Made by a program: the position numbers and the translations under genes | In this document: positions 19,003 to 29,803 of the stretch, piece by piece | Layout of the letters: each line of letters starts with the position of its first letter | Position numbering within the stretch: position 1 is the stretch's first letter | Notes under the pieces: generated by a model | The model's input: the letters and a program-made list of their open reading frames with translations, nothing else | What the model was told of the DNA's origin: nothing | Databases searched by the model: none | Origin: Bog-756 sp963831535 | Lineage (GTDB): Bacteria > Actinomycetota > Acidimicrobiia > Acidimicrobiales > RAAP-2 | Assembly (NCBI GenBank): GCA_963831535.1 | Contig: CAWHQP010000007.1 | Location: 496,001 to 560,000, forward strand | Direction: 5' to 3' | Length of the DNA stretch: 64,000 nt

Positions 19003-20494
19003 TCCTGACCCTCGACTTCGGGACCAGCGTGACCAAGGCCGTACTGTGGGCGGACGACGGCCTGGTGGCCCGGGCAGGAATTTCCGTCGACACCACCTAT
19101 GGCCCGGGTGGCCGGGCCGAGCAGGATCCCGCCCAGTGGTGGTCATCGCTGGTCCGGGCGTGTTCGGCCCTCCGAGAGGCCCAGCCGCGGGCGTTCGGGG
19201 AGGTCGACGTGGTCGGGTGCACCGGGGCCCGTCAGACCGTGGTGCTGGTGGACAACGGGGGGCACGGCCTGGGTCCCGCCATGGTCTGGTCGGACCGGCG
19301 GGCCGGGATGGAGGCCGCCCGCGTGTCGACGGCGGCTCGAGACTGCGGGCCGGAGCCTGCCGCGCTCGGGAATCGAGGTTGACGCGGCCTCGGTGGCGGC
19401 CAAGCTCACCTGGCTGGAGGTCCACGAGGCCGAGCGTCTGGCCGCCGCCGCGTGGCTGCTCACCCCCCGGGACCACATGGTGTGGGCGATGACCGGAGTG
19501 GTCGCCACCGACCCCACCATGGCATGGCGGTCGGGTCTTTACGACCCCGAGGGCGGGACCATTCCCGAACTGGTGGGCGACAACGGCGGGCTGCTGGCTC
19601 CCCTGGTGGCCGCCGACCGAGTCACGGGCGTCCTCACCCGGGGCGGCGGGTGCCGCCCTCGGGATGGCCCCCGGCACACCCGTCGTGATCGGGTGCGGGG
19701 ACCGGGCCTCGGAGGTCCTCGGCTCGGGAGCCACGGCGACCCGTCCCATGGTCAGCTGGGGGACGACGGCCAACGTGTCGGTACCGGTTGGCCACCGGGC
19801 CGAAACCGGTACCGCCCTGCCTGGGGCGCCGTCGGGGGTCATCCTGGCCCGGAGTGCGGATGGGGGGTGGCTGTTCGAGGGGGGCTCTCGGCGGCGGGCA
19901 CCCTCCTGGCCTGGCTCGGCACCGTCACCGGGCACTCCGCCGAGTCCCTGGCCGCGCTGGCCGCCACCAGCCCGCCCGGCGGGCGCGGTGTCGTGGCTGC
20001 CCCCTGGTTGGAGGGGGCCCGGGCCCCGTGGTGGCGTGATGACGCCACCGCCGCCATCGTGGGGTTGGGTCCGACCCACACCGTGGCCGATCTGGCCCGT
20101 GCCGCCTTCGAGTCAGTGGCCTGGGACGTCCTCCGCTGCCTGGAGGCCATGGGACTGCCTCCCCGAACCGTCGCCGACGCCGATGAGCCTGGTGTCGACG
20201 GGAGGCGGGTCGGGAGTTCCTGTGTGGATCGACGTCTTGTCCGCCGTCACCGGCCGGGCCGTGGAGACCCGTCGCTCGGGCGAGGCCGCCTCGGCAGGGG
20301 CGGCGCTGCTGGCGGCGCGGGCGGTGGGGATGGAGCTCGACCTGGACGACCTCGATCCGGTCGCCGCGTGCACCCGCCCCGACGGCGCCGCCGCGTCCAC
20401 CTACCGGGCCCTGCGCCAGCACGTCGACTGCGTGGCCACCGCGGTGCTCGACCTCGGCTCGGGTCCCGACGTCGGAGGCGAATCGTGCACCTGA
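18999..20494 (+). CDS. FGGY-family carbohydrate kinase, several frameshifts
   Basis: A second FGGY kinase (about 497 residues when rejoined). The N-terminus ILTLDFGTSVTKAVLWADDG, the CTGARQTVVLVD strand, the central MVSWGTTANVSVPVG, the GLGPTHTVADLARAAFESVAWD helix and the STGGGSGVPVWIDVLS ATP-binding motif occur in family order, but four frame changes (near 19350, 19650, 19890 and 20190) separate them. Three are single extra bases and one is a missing base (or two extra). The GTG 18999 start overlaps the aldolase stop; the stop at 20494 lies 10 bp inside the LarA gene. It presumably phosphorylates the sugar or sugar acid that the aldolase cleaves. Confidence 0.7.
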
Positions 20495-21745
20495 CGCTGG
20501 CGTACGGCCGCCACGGTTTGGATCTCGAGGTGCCCGACGACGCCGGGGTGGTGGTGCCCGACGAGCCCGCACCCGCTGGACGACGAGGCCGGCGCCGTGG
20601 TGGACGCGCTGCGGTCGCCGACGTCGGGTCCGGGCACTCCACGCGCTCGTCCGACCCGGGGAACGGGTGGTGGTCGTCTTCCCCGACATCACCAGGCCGA
20701 TGCCCAACACCACCGTGCTGCCGCCGCTTCTGGCCGAGTTGGAGCGGGCCGGCACCGGCCCCGGCACGGTCGAGCTGCTCTGCGCCACCGGGACCCACCG
20801 CCCGGCCACTCCCGACGAGATGGCCGCTCTCGTCGGTGCCGACATCGTGGGCCGGTACCGGATCCACCAGCACCGGAGCGACGAGGGGGATCACGTCCCG
20901 GTGGGCACGGTCGACGGGGTGCCTGTCCTCCTCGACCGTCGCTACGTGGAGGCGGATCGGCGCATCCTCACGGGCTTCGTCGAGCCCCACTTCTTCGCCG
21001 GTTGGAGCGGGGGTCCGAAGGGGGCCTGCCCCGGTCTGGCCGCCACCGCCACCATCCTCGAGGCCCACAGTCCGGGCCGCATCGCCGACCGCCGGTCGAC
21101 ATGGTTGACGACGTCGGGGAACCCGGTGCACGAGTTCGTGGCCGCCGCCACCGCCCTGTGCCCACCGGATCTCTCGGTCGACGTGACCATCGACACCCGC
21201 CGCCGGCTGACCGGGGTCTTCGTCGGGCCCCTGCCGGACGGTCACCGGTCGGCCTGCGCGTTCGCCGCCCGACACGTCACCCGCACCGTCCCGGGCCGGT
21301 TCGACGTGGTGGTCTCCACCAACGGGGGCCATCCCCTCGACCGCAACCTGTACCAGTCGGTCAAGGGCCTGGCCGCGGCCGAGCGGGTGGTGGCCGACGG
21401 CGGGATCATCGTGATGGCGGCGGCCTGCGTCGACGGCGTACCCGAGGACGGTGCCTTCGCCCGGATCCTCCGTCGGTCACCGAGCGTCGGCGGAGCTGCG
21501 CCGGCCCGACCGGACCCGGGGCTGTTGACGTCTGGCAGGCCCAGGTGCTGGGCCGGGTCCTGCAGCGGGCCGAGGTTCGGCTGTACGCCGGGGGCCTCCG
21601 CGACGCCGATGTGCGTGCCGCTGGGATGGTGCCCGTAGGTGATCGTCAGGAGGCGGTGGACGAGGCGCTGGCGGAGCGGGGCCCCAGGGCCCGGCTCTGC
21701 GTTCTGCCCCAGGGACCACTGACCGTGGCCACGCCCTCGGCCTGA
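20485..21745 (+). CDS. LarA-family nickel-pincer racemase/epimerase, frameshifted
   Basis: A protein of about 419 residues homologous to lactate racemase LarA (DUF2088). Conserved elements include DITRPMPN, the histidine motif CATGTHRPAT, the segment FAGWSGGPKGACPGLA whose lysine corresponds to the pincer-cofactor attachment site, a histidine in ILEAHSPGRI, and the C-terminal GGHPLDRNLYQSVKGL. Frame changes near 20570, 20640 and 21490 must be corrected. The start GTG 20485 has a GGAGG site and overlaps the kinase by 10 bp. LarA homologues act on lactate, malate, gluconate and other 2-hydroxyacids. The maturation genes larB/larC/larE are not in the window. Confidence 0.75.
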
Positions 21746-21860
21746 CCGCCGTGTCCGTGGTTGCGCCCGCGGACTCAGCCATTCGCTCGGTGCCGTCGGC
21801 ACTCCGGGTGAGGACGGTGGACCGGCGGACACGAACCGTGAACGGCCCGGGCGCCGACGA

Positions 21861-21866
21861 TAGGGT
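21861..21866 (+). promoter_or_regulatory. Predicted -10 element, leaderless promoter of MFS-LivF gene
   Basis: TAGGGT ends 9 nt before the ATG at 21876, with no ribosome site between. This predicts a leaderless transcript for the importer operon. Confidence 0.45.
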
Positions 21867-21875
21867 GACACCCCA

Positions 21876-24081
21876 ATGGCCGACCAGGTGCTGTTCGACT
21901 TCGCCGTACCCGACGAGCTCCTGAAGGAAGTCGTCGCCAAGAGCAGCAATCCCGAGGCGGTCGCCGATCTGGCCGCCATGCCCGGTACGGGTGAAGGGAA
22001 GCCACCACCGCTGGTCGGCATCCTCAGCCAGCACGGCTACGCCCCCCTGGTGCTCCTGACCATGGCCGCCCTCGTCCCGGGCACCGTCGGCAACGGCATC
22101 TCCCTCATCGGGACCAACCTCGAGCACTCCTTCCACATCCACGACGCCGCGCTCGGCGCGGTGACCTTCGTGGGAGCGGTGGCCCAGTTGCTGTGGGCCG
22201 TGCCCCTGGCCCTGTGGGCCGACCGGGGAAGTCGCAAGGTGGTGGCCGGGGTGGCGCTGCTCATCTTCTCCGTGTTCACCCCGCTGATGGGCCTGGCGCC
22301 CAACGTGTGGGCCTTCACCTTCCTCTACCTCATCGCCTCCATCGGGTCCGGCGTCAACAACACCGTCCACAACTCATATCTGTCCGACGCCTATCCCACC
22401 GAGGGCCGGGGTCGGATCTTCAGCTGGCACAACCTCTCCGACCCACTCTCCCAGACCGTCGGGATCCTCATCTTCGGGTTGGTGGTCACCGTGGGCCACA
22501 ACTGGCGGTGGGGCATGCTCATCGCCCTGGCCGGGATCCCCATCGGGCTCTCGCTGTTCACCCTGCGGGAGCCGGAGAAAGGCGAGAACGAGTCCAGCCA
22601 CATCCTGAAGGCCTCGGGGATGGACCTGCACTCCCAGCAGAACGACGCCCCCCGGGTCCTGCTGGGCCCGGCCGTGACCCGGCTGCTGCGGATCCGCTCC
22701 ATCTACTACGAGCTGGTGGCCGTGGCCATCCTGGGCTTCGCCGGCACGGCGGCGCCCCTGTTCGGGAACCTGTACTTCGTCCGTCACTGGGGACTCGACA
22801 CCGCCCAACGCAGCGAGGTCTACTCCATCATCGGCCTGGCCGCCTTCCTCGGGCTCCCGTTGGCCTACGTCCTCGGCGACCGGTACTTCCGTCGGGCCCC
22901 CCAACGACCCCTGGCCATCGCCGGGATCTGCATCGCCGCCTACGGGGGCCTGTACGTGGCCTCGCTGTACATGCCCGCAGCTGTGGATGGTGGTGACCCT
23001 GCAGTTCCTGGCCAACGCGGCCGTCTCCCCGCTGGCCATCTGCATCTTCCTGACCCTGGCCGCCACCGCCCCGGCCGAGATGCGGACCATCTGCTTCGCC
23101 ATGTTCGGCGTGTACTCGCTGGTGTTCGGTGGGTTCACCGGGGCCGTGCTACTCGGCGCGGTCAGCGACGCCGTCGGCTACCGGAACGGGCCGACGGTGG
23201 CCCTCACCATCGTCGGCCCGGTGTGCGCCATCGGCGGGATCATGCTGTTGATCGGCTCCCGCTACGTACGGCGCGACATCACCCTGGTCATCGAGGACGT
23301 CCTCGAGCGCCATGCCGAGGGCCAGCGCCGTGCCGCCGGCGGCGAGCTGCCGGCCCTGCAGATCCACAACCTCGACTTCTACTACGGCTCCAACCAGGTG
23401 CTGTTCGACGTCAACCTCGAGGTGGCCCAGGGCGAGATCCTGGCCCTGCTGGGCACCAACGGCGCCGGCAAGTCGACACTGCTGCGGGCCGTGGCCGGAC
23501 TCGACCATCCCCACCGGGGGGTGATCCGGCTGTTCGGGACCAACTGCACCTACCTCGAACCGGAGCAGATCATCCATCAGGACGTGGCCCTGCTGGTGGG
23601 GGGGAAGATGACCTTCACCGGCCTCACCGTGCGGGACAACCTGGCCGTCGGGGCCCACTCGCTGCGGGGCCAGGGCAACCGGGCCAGGACGGCCGTGGAC
23701 GAGGCCGTCGACCGCTTCCCCGAGCTGGCCGGCCGGCTCAACCAGCCGGCGGGCACCCTGTCGGGCGGCGAGCAGCAGATGCTGGCCCTGGCCCGGGTCA
23801 TGATGACCCGACCCAAGCTGTTGATGATCGACGAGCTGGCCCTCGGCCTGGCCCCCAAGGCGGTGGACCGGCTGATGGCCATCGTGCGCGAGGTCAACGC
23901 CGAGGGGACCACGGTGGTACTGGTGGAGCAGAGCGTGAACCGGGCCATGAGCCTGGCCGAACGGGCGGTGTTCATCGAACGGGGCGAGGTCCGCTTCGAC
24001 GGCCTGACCGCCGACCTCATGGAGCGATCCGACCTGCTGCGCCCGGTCTTCCTGGGTGCGGCCGTGGACGGCCTGGGCTAG
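21876..24081 (+). CDS. MFS transporter fused to LivF-type ABC ATPase, one frameshift
   Basis: One protein of about 734 residues with two transport modules. Residues roughly 45-460 are a 12-helix major facilitator, with the loop motif LALWADRGSRKVVAG after helix 2 and GVNNTVHNSYLSD in helix 4-5. Residues roughly 490-734 are a LivF-type ABC ATPase: Walker A LGTNGAGKST, signature LSGGEQQMLALARVMM, Walker B LLMIDELALGLAP and H-loop VLVEQS. A single extra base near 22980 breaks the last MFS helices; the sequence downstream (MVVTLQFLANAAVSPL) continues straight into the linker and ATPase with no stop or start between, so the fusion itself is secure. LivHM and LivG follow. The MFS part may be a membrane tether or an accessory transporter. 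Confidence 0.83.
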
Positions 24082-24090
24082 CGGGCCACC

Positions 24091-26109
24091 GTGTCCATCC
24101 CCAGCTTCGTCCTCGTCCAGGGCGTCATCACCGGCCTCGGCTACGGCCTGCTGGCCATGGGCCTCGTCCTCATCTACCGGACCAACCGGGTGCTCAACTT
24201 CGCCCAGGGCCAGCTCGGGGTGGTGGCGGCGGTCTTCCTGGTCAAGTGCTTCTACGACTTCGGGTTCAACTACTGGTTCGCCCTGGTCCTGGCCCTGGTC
24301 CTGGCCGCTGTCGGTCGGGGCCCTCTCCGAGCTGCTGCTCCGGCGGCTGTTCAACCGGCCCCGGGTGCTGGTGATGGTGGCCACCATCGGGTTGAGCCAG
24401 GTGCTGTTCGTCTTCACCGCCCTGCCCTTCATCCGCCCGAAGAACCTCTTCAAGCCGTTTCCGGTCCCGGTCGACGTCTCCTTCCACATCGGGACCTACC
24501 TGTTCACCCCGGGCCAGGTGGTCACCCTGGTGGTGGCTCCTCTGGTGGCGCTGGGCCTGGCCGCCTTCGTCAAGTGGTCGCCGTGGGGCCTGGCCATGCG
24601 GGCCATGGCCGAGAACGCCGACTCGGCCCGGCTGTCCGGGGTCTGGGTCCGGCGGACCTCCACGGTGACCTGGACACTGGCCGGGGTGCTGTCGGCCTTC
24701 GCCGCCATCCTGGCCGCACCGGGACAGACCTCGTCGCTCACCGAGGTGCTCAGCCCCGAGCTGCTGTTGTTGGCGCTGACCGCGGCCATGGTCGGGGCCA
24801 TGGTCAACCTGACCGTGGCCTTCGTCGCCGCCATCGGGGTGGGTGTCATCCAGGAGATCCTGGTGTGGAACCTGTCCAGCACGGCCCAGGTGGACCTGCT
24901 GCTCTTCGCCCTGGTGCTGGTGGTGCTGTTGATCCGCATCGCCGCCCTGCCCACCGGGTCACGGCGCGAGGACCGGTCCACCTGGATCGAGAGCGCCGCG
25001 CAACCAACGCCAGAACGACAGCCCGCTGCGCCGCCGGGTGGGGACGGCCGGGGTGGGGGTGACCGTCGTGGTGGTGGCCCTCCTGCCCTTCGTGATCAGC
25101 GTGGGACGGTCGTTCCTGCTCTCGCAGATCTGCATCTACGCGGTGATCGCCCTGTCCCTGACCGTGCTGACCGGGTGGGCCGGCCAGGTCTCCCTCGGGC
25201 AGTTCGGCCTGGTGGCCTGCGGGGCGCTGATGGCCACCCACCTGGGCACCAGCGTGCCGCTCGTCCTGCTCATGCCCTTCGCCGGGGCGGTGACCGCGGT
25301 CATCGCCGTGGTGGTGGGTCTGCCCGGCCCTGCGGGTGCGGGGGCTGTACCTGGCCGTGAGCACCCTGGCCTTCAGCGTGTGGTTCATGGAGGCGGTGCT
25401 GGCCACCCCGTGCTGGAACCTGCCCCTGGTGGGCAAGTCCATGTGCACCGGACTCCCCGATCCCCAGTCCACCCTCATCGCCAGCCCCAGCCTGTTCGGG
25501 ATCGAGCTGAGCTCGGCCCGGTCGTTCGCCTGGTTCTCGCTGGCCGTCCTGGTGCTGTCGGTGATCATGGTCCGGGTGTGGCGGGACCGGGGCGTGGCCC
25601 GCCGGCTGATGGCGGTGCGGGACAACGAGACCGGTGCCGGCGCCCTGGGCATCCCGCTGGCTCGGTCCAAGGTGCTGGCCTTCGCCCTCTCCGGCTTCAT
25701 CGCCGGCTACGCCGGGGTGTGCCTGGCCTTCGCCACCGAGCGCTTCTCGACGTCCACCTTCGACCCGTCCTACTCCATCCTGGTGGTGTCGATGGTGGTC
25801 ATCGGCGGGCTGGGCTCGATCGACGGTGCCGTACTCGGGGCGGTGTACCTGGTGGGGATCCCGGCCGCCTTCGGCACCACCCCGACCATCCAGTTCCTGA
25901 CCAGCGGAATCGGCCTGCTGGCCTTCATCCTCTACCTGCCCGGAGGCCTGGCCGACCTGCTCCACCGGCTCGGCGACCTGGTCACCGTTGGGGGTGGAGA
26001 AACTGCTGGCCCGCGGTCGACCAACCCCCGGACCCGGTGGGGTCACGGCCAGCCCGATCCCCAGCCCGAGCCGGCGCGTGGCGCTCCGGCTGGGCAGGTG
26101 GCGGGATGA
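24091..26109 (+). CDS. LivH-LivM fused branched-chain amino acid-type ABC permease, frameshifted
   Basis: Two permease domains in tandem. The LivH part (from GTG 24091) shows LGYGLLAMGLVLIYRTNRVLNFAQGQLG and MRAMAENADSARLSGV. The LivM part shows ALSLTVLTGWAGQVSLGQFGL, RLMAVRDNETGAGALGIPL and MVVIGGLGSIDGAVLGA. Three single-base insertions are inferred, near 24305, 25000 and 25325. After correcting the second, the hydrophilic linker (RNQRQNDSPLRRRVGTAG) joins LivH to LivM without any stop, giving one chain of about 671 residues; LivH-LivM fusions are known in actinobacteria. If the second shift is misplaced they could be two overlapping genes. The stop overlaps the livG start by 4 bp. Confidence 0.78.
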
Positions 26110-27071
26110 GCGCGCTGGACAACGTCCCCGGCTCGGGTACCCACGACACCGCGGCACATCCCGACGGGTCCGGCCCGGCCCGGCTCGACGTCGAGGGGGT
26201 GGTGGTCGACTTCGGGGGGGTCCGGGCCGTGGACGGGGCCGGGCTCGACGGCCGAGCCCGGGGCCATCGTGGGGCTCATCGGTCCCAACGGCTCGGGCAA
26301 GACCACCATGCTCGACGTCATCTCGGGGCTGGTCACCCCCCGGGCCGGGTCGGTGCGGCTGGACGGCGAGAGCCTGGTGGAGTATCTGCCCGAGGAGCGT
26401 TCGGGCCTCGGACTGGTGCGCTCGTTCCAGGACTGCCGGCTGTTCCCCGAGCTGTCGGTGGAGGACGTGCTGATGCTGACGCTGGACGCCCGCCGGCCGG
26501 TGAGCGTGGTGTCCTCGACCCTGCAGATGCCCTGGGCCCGCGAGTCCGAGCGGGCCAAGCGGACCGAGGTGGACCAGGTCGTCACCAGCTTCGGCATCGA
26601 CCGCTTCCGCCGCCACCGCATCGCCGAGCTCTCCACGGGACCCGTCGGGTGGTCGACCTGGCCTCGGTGGTCCTGGCCCGACCCCGGCTGCTGCTGCTGG
26701 ACGAGCCCACCGCCGGCATCGCCCAGCGGGAGGCCGAGGCCTTCGTCCCGCTCCTCCGCCGTCTCCACCAGCTGGCCGACACCACCATCGTGCTGGTCGA
26801 GCACGACGTGCCCCTGGTCTTCGCCCTGTGCACCCAGGTGGTGATGATGGAGACCGGCTCGGTGGTGTCCTCGGGGACGCCCGACGAGGTGTCGCGGGAC
26901 CCGAGGGCCCTGGCCGCCTACCTCGGGGCCAGCGAGGAGGCCCTGGCCGTGTCCGGCGCGGTGCCCGGTGCCGCCCCGTCGCGGCCGGAGTCACCGGGCG
27001 CCGCGGGAGGGCGGCCAGGACGGGCCGGGGCGCCGGACGATCCGGACCCCTCGCCCCTGGCCGGCCACTGA
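26106..27071 (+). CDS. LivG-type ABC transporter ATP-binding protein, two frameshifts
   Basis: An ATPase of about 321 residues that partners the LivHM permease and MFS-LivF. Walker A is LIGPNGSGKTTM, Walker B LLLLDEPTAGIAQ, H-loop VLVEHDVPLVF, with the Q-loop FQDCRLFPELSVEDVL. One extra base near 26245 (before AEPGAIVGLIG) and one missing base near 26640 (in the signature helix, ELSTGTRRVVDLASV) disturb the frame; the two cancel. A Pro/Gly-rich tail of about 45 residues is unusual. ATG 26106 overlaps the LivM stop (ATGA). Confidence 0.8.
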   Translation: MSALDNVPGSGTHDTAAHPDGSGPARLDVEGVVVDFGGVRAVDGAGLDGRARGHRGAHRSQRLGQDHHARRHLGAGHPPGRVGAAGRREPGGVSARGAFGPRTGALVPGLPAVPRAVGGGRADADAGRPPAGERGVLDPADALGPRVRAGQADRGGPGRHQLRHRPLPPPPHRRALHGTRRVVDLASVVLARPRLLLLDEPTAGIAQREAEAFVPLLRRLHQLADTTIVLVEHDVPLVFALCTQVVMMETGSVVSSGTPDEVSRDPRALAAYLGASEEALAVSGAVPGAAPSRPESPGAAGGRPGRAGAPDDPDPSPLAGH

Positions 27072-27090
27072 GCGGTCAGCGGCGGTCGGC

Positions 27091-27943
27091 TCAGCGCCGG
27101 GGCATGGCCGGGCCGTAGGGCACGTCGCCCCGCAGGGTGACCCGGTGGGCGATCGCGGGTGGCGTCCCCGTAGTCGTCGAGGGCGTAGTGCAGGGTGGCC
27201 CGGTTGTCCCAGAAGGCCACCGAACCCGGGCGCCACCGGAAGCGGCAGGTCAACTCGGGTTGGATGCAGTGCCGGTAGAGCACATCGAGGATCCCGTCGC
27301 TCTCGTGCTTGGACAGTCCGAGCAGGGACTGGGTGAACTGGGGGTTGACGAACAGGCCGTTGCGGCCGTTCTCGGGATGGGTGCGGACCACCGGATGGAG
27401 GGCGGGGAGCAGCTTCTCGTGGTGCTGGCCCTCCCACTCGTACCCTCCCCGGGTCTGGACGTCGGCGGCGAACCAGGGGTCGAAGTGGATGGCCACGAGC
27501 GAGTCGCACAGGGTGCGGACCGGATCGGACAGTCGATCGTAGGCATCCTGGAGGCTGGCCCACATGGTGTCACCCCCGACCTCGGGGCAGTCCAGCATGT
27601 TGAGGATGGACCCGAACGCGGGGGACTGGAGGAAGGTCACGTCGGTATGCCACCAGCTGGCCCGATCGTCCCGCCCGTCGATGGCCAGGACCTCGGAATT
27701 CCCCTCGATGGCCGGGATGACCGGGTGGCCCTCGGTGACCTCGCCGAACTGCCGGGCGAAATCGGCCTGCTGCTCGGGGGACAGGTCCTGGTCCCGGAAG
27801 AAGATCACGTGGTGGGTGTTGAGGGCCCGACGCACGTCGGCCACCACGGGTGCAGCTAGCGGCCGGGACAGATCGATCCCGTGGATCTCGGCCCCGATCA
27901 GCGGCGAGAGGGGACGGACGTCCAGGTCGGTGGCGATGGCCAT
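27091..27943 (-). CDS. TauD/TfdA family Fe(II)/2-oxoglutarate dioxygenase, one frameshift
   Basis: A dioxygenase of about 283 residues of the taurine / 2,4-D / alkylsulfatase TauD-TfdA family. The HxD iron motif is in SWWHTDVTF (near residue 101). The cosubstrate threonine region is GDTMWASLQDAYDRL. The distal histidine and arginine (IAHRVTLRG) are recovered after removing one base near 27165; without this the protein would lack its iron-binding histidine. The start ATG 27943 (MAIATDLDVRPLSP) is preferred over an upstream in-frame start. It is convergent with livG. The substrate is unknown; sulfonate or sulfate-ester cleavage is a possibility for this family. Confidence 0.8.
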
Positions 27944-28044
27944 GAACCCAGTGTGCCCCAGGCCGGTGGTGTGCTCAACCGGTGTGGCAACGTGGGGGCG
28001 CCCCGACGCCCTCATGGGCGTCCGAAGCGAGAGGAGGTTGGTGC

Positions 28045-29064
28045 ATGAGTGGGTGGCCCGCACCCCGTCGCAACTTCTCCCCCTGGTACCAGGTGGTCAG
28101 CCGCCTGATGGTCACCGAGGAGGAGGACGGACTGCCCGAGGACCCAGCCGGGTTCGAGGCGTGGTCGGAGCGGTTCCGCGTCCGGCTCGAGACCACGCTG
28201 GGGCGGTGGCCGGACCGGGTACCTCTCGACGTGGAGGTCACCGAGGAGGTGGCCGTCGACGGCTACCGGCGGTCGCGGATCGTCTTCGACACCGAATCGG
28301 ACATGTCAGTTCCCGCCTATCTGCTGGTGCCCGACCGCCGAACGACCCCCGGGTCGGCCGTGTTGGCCGTGCACGGCCACGGACCGGGCAAGTCCCGCAT
28401 CTGCGGGATCGACGATCCCGAGGGCGCACCGGGCGCCGACTACGCCGCCGAGCTGGCCCGCCGCGGCCACGTGGTCCTGGCTCCGGACCTGCGGTGCTTC
28501 GGCGAGCGGGCCGATTGGAACCCCGACGACCACTACGCATGCGACACCAATCTGGTCCACCAGGTCATGGCCGGGTGGAACCCGCTGACCCAGAATCTCT
28601 GGGACCTGTCCCGGTCCCTCGACGTGCTCGAGGCTCATCCGCTGGTCGACCCGTCGCGGCTCGGGGTGGCCGGCTTCTCCTACGGCGGGACCATGGCGCT
28701 CTTCCTGGCCGCCACCGATCATCGGGTGGCGGCCGCCGTGGTGGCCGGGTACTTCTCGTCCTGGGCCGACTCGCACAAGGTGCCGTGGAACATGTGCGGC
28801 TCCCAGGTGCTCTTCGGCATGCTGGGCCGCATGGAGCACGCGGACCTGGGTGCCCTGGTGGCCCCGCGTCCGCTGCTGGTTGTCTCCGGTCGCGACGACC
28901 TGCTCTTCCCGGTGGCCACGGCGGCGGCCAGTGTGGACCGGTTGCGACCGGTCTACGAACGAGACGCTGCCGGTGACCGCCTGGTCCACGACCCCTTCGA
29001 CGGCGAACACGAGTGGCACGGGGACGAGGCATATCCCTTCCTCGATCGGTGGCTCAGCGGCTGA
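28045..29064 (+). CDS. Alpha/beta hydrolase (acetyl xylan esterase / dienelactone hydrolase-like)
   Basis: A 339-residue cytoplasmic alpha/beta hydrolase. The catalytic serine lies in VAGFSYGGTM (near residue 215), the acid in LLVVSGRDDLLFP and the histidine in FDGEHEWHGDE near residue 325. An N-terminal domain of about 90 residues precedes the fold, as in the PF12715/acetyl-xylan-esterase-like group. ATG 28045 is chosen for its GAGAGGAGG ribosome site 7 nt upstream. The 3' end overlaps the convergent NagB-like gene by 11 bp. It may deacylate a sugar ester or a xenobiotic; no substrate can be assigned. Confidence 0.8.
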   Translation: MSGWPAPRRNFSPWYQVVSRLMVTEEEDGLPEDPAGFEAWSERFRVRLETTLGRWPDRVPLDVEVTEEVAVDGYRRSRIVFDTESDMSVPAYLLVPDRRTTPGSAVLAVHGHGPGKSRICGIDDPEGAPGADYAAELARRGHVVLAPDLRCFGERADWNPDDHYACDTNLVHQVMAGWNPLTQNLWDLSRSLDVLEAHPLVDPSRLGVAGFSYGGTMALFLAATDHRVAAAVVAGYFSSWADSHKVPWNMCGSQVLFGMLGRMEHADLGALVAPRPLLVVSGRDDLLFPVATAAASVDRLRPVYERDAAGDRLVHDPFDGEHEWHGDEAYPFLDRWLSG

Positions 29065-29803
29065 GCAGGGCCGCCGAGTCGGCGTCGAGGAACACCGTGG
29101 CGTGCGGGGTGCGCTGGAGTTCCGAGGCCGGACACCGGGTGGCCACCGGACCCTCGAGGGAGGCCCGCACGGGCTCGGCCTTGCGGGCCTCGGGCACCAC
29201 GGCCAGGACCCGGTGGGCCCGGAGCAGGGCCGGTATCGTCACCGTCATGGCCTGGTCGGGCACGTCGGCCTCGGTCGGGAAGTGGCCTTCCCCGACCTGC
29301 TGGCGGCGACAGCCCTCGTCCAGGGTCACCACCTTCACGTCGAGAGGATCGTCGAAGTCGGCCACGGGAGGGTCGTTGAAGGCGAGGTGGCCGTTCTCGC
29401 CGATGCCCAGACAGCACAGGTCGAAAGGATGCTCCTGCAGCAGTGCGGCGTACCGGGCGCACTCCGCTTCTGGCGGGGCCAGGCCGTCCAGGTAGTGGGC
29501 GGCCCGCGGGTGCACCCGGGCGACGATCCGGTCGCGGATCCAGTGTCGGAATCCAGCGGGATGGTCGGGCCCGACGCCCACGTACTCGTCCATGTGGAAG
29601 ACGACGACATCGGACCAGGGCACGGACCGGTCGGCGGCCACGAGAGCGTCGACGAAGGCCAACTGGGAGTTGCCCGTGGCGAACATGGCATGGGCCACGC
29701 CGTGACGGGCCACCGCCCCCCGCAGGATCCCGGCGGCGGTGTCGGCCGCCGCCGCGGCCATGGCTTCTGTGTTCGGGTGTACTGAAACCTCGGGCGGGTG
29801 CAT
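29054..29803 (-). CDS. Glucosamine-6-phosphate deaminase-like protein (NagB family)
   Basis: A 249-residue member of the NagB/RpiA/6-phosphogluconolactonase fold. The motif HMDEYVGVG (near residue 62) and the NagB-type loop GIGENGHLAFNDPP (near residue 125) favour glucosamine-6-phosphate deaminase, which converts GlcN-6-P to fructose-6-P and ammonia, over lactonase. ATG 29803 (MHPPEVSVHP) is chosen; the frame is open upstream but without similarity. No nagA or PTS gene is nearby, so its role here may be another amino- or phospho-sugar. Confidence 0.78.
   Translation of the reverse strand: MHPPEVSVHPNTEAMAAAAADTAAGILRGAVARHGVAHAMFATGNSQLAFVDALVAADRSVPWSDVVVFHMDEYVGVGPDHPAGFRHWIRDRIVARVHPRAAHYLDGLAPPEAECARYAALLQEHPFDLCCLGIGENGHLAFNDPPVADFDDPLDVKVVTLDEGCRRQQVGEGHFPTEADVPDQAMTVTIPALLRAHRVLAVVPEARKAEPVRASLEGPVATRCPASELQRTPHATVFLDADSAALLSR

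Noticed and set aside
11619..27071. Programmed ribosomal frameshifting as the cause of the many breaks
   Set aside because: Breaks occur in unrelated genes at non-slippery sites, and nearly all have the same sign; error is simpler.
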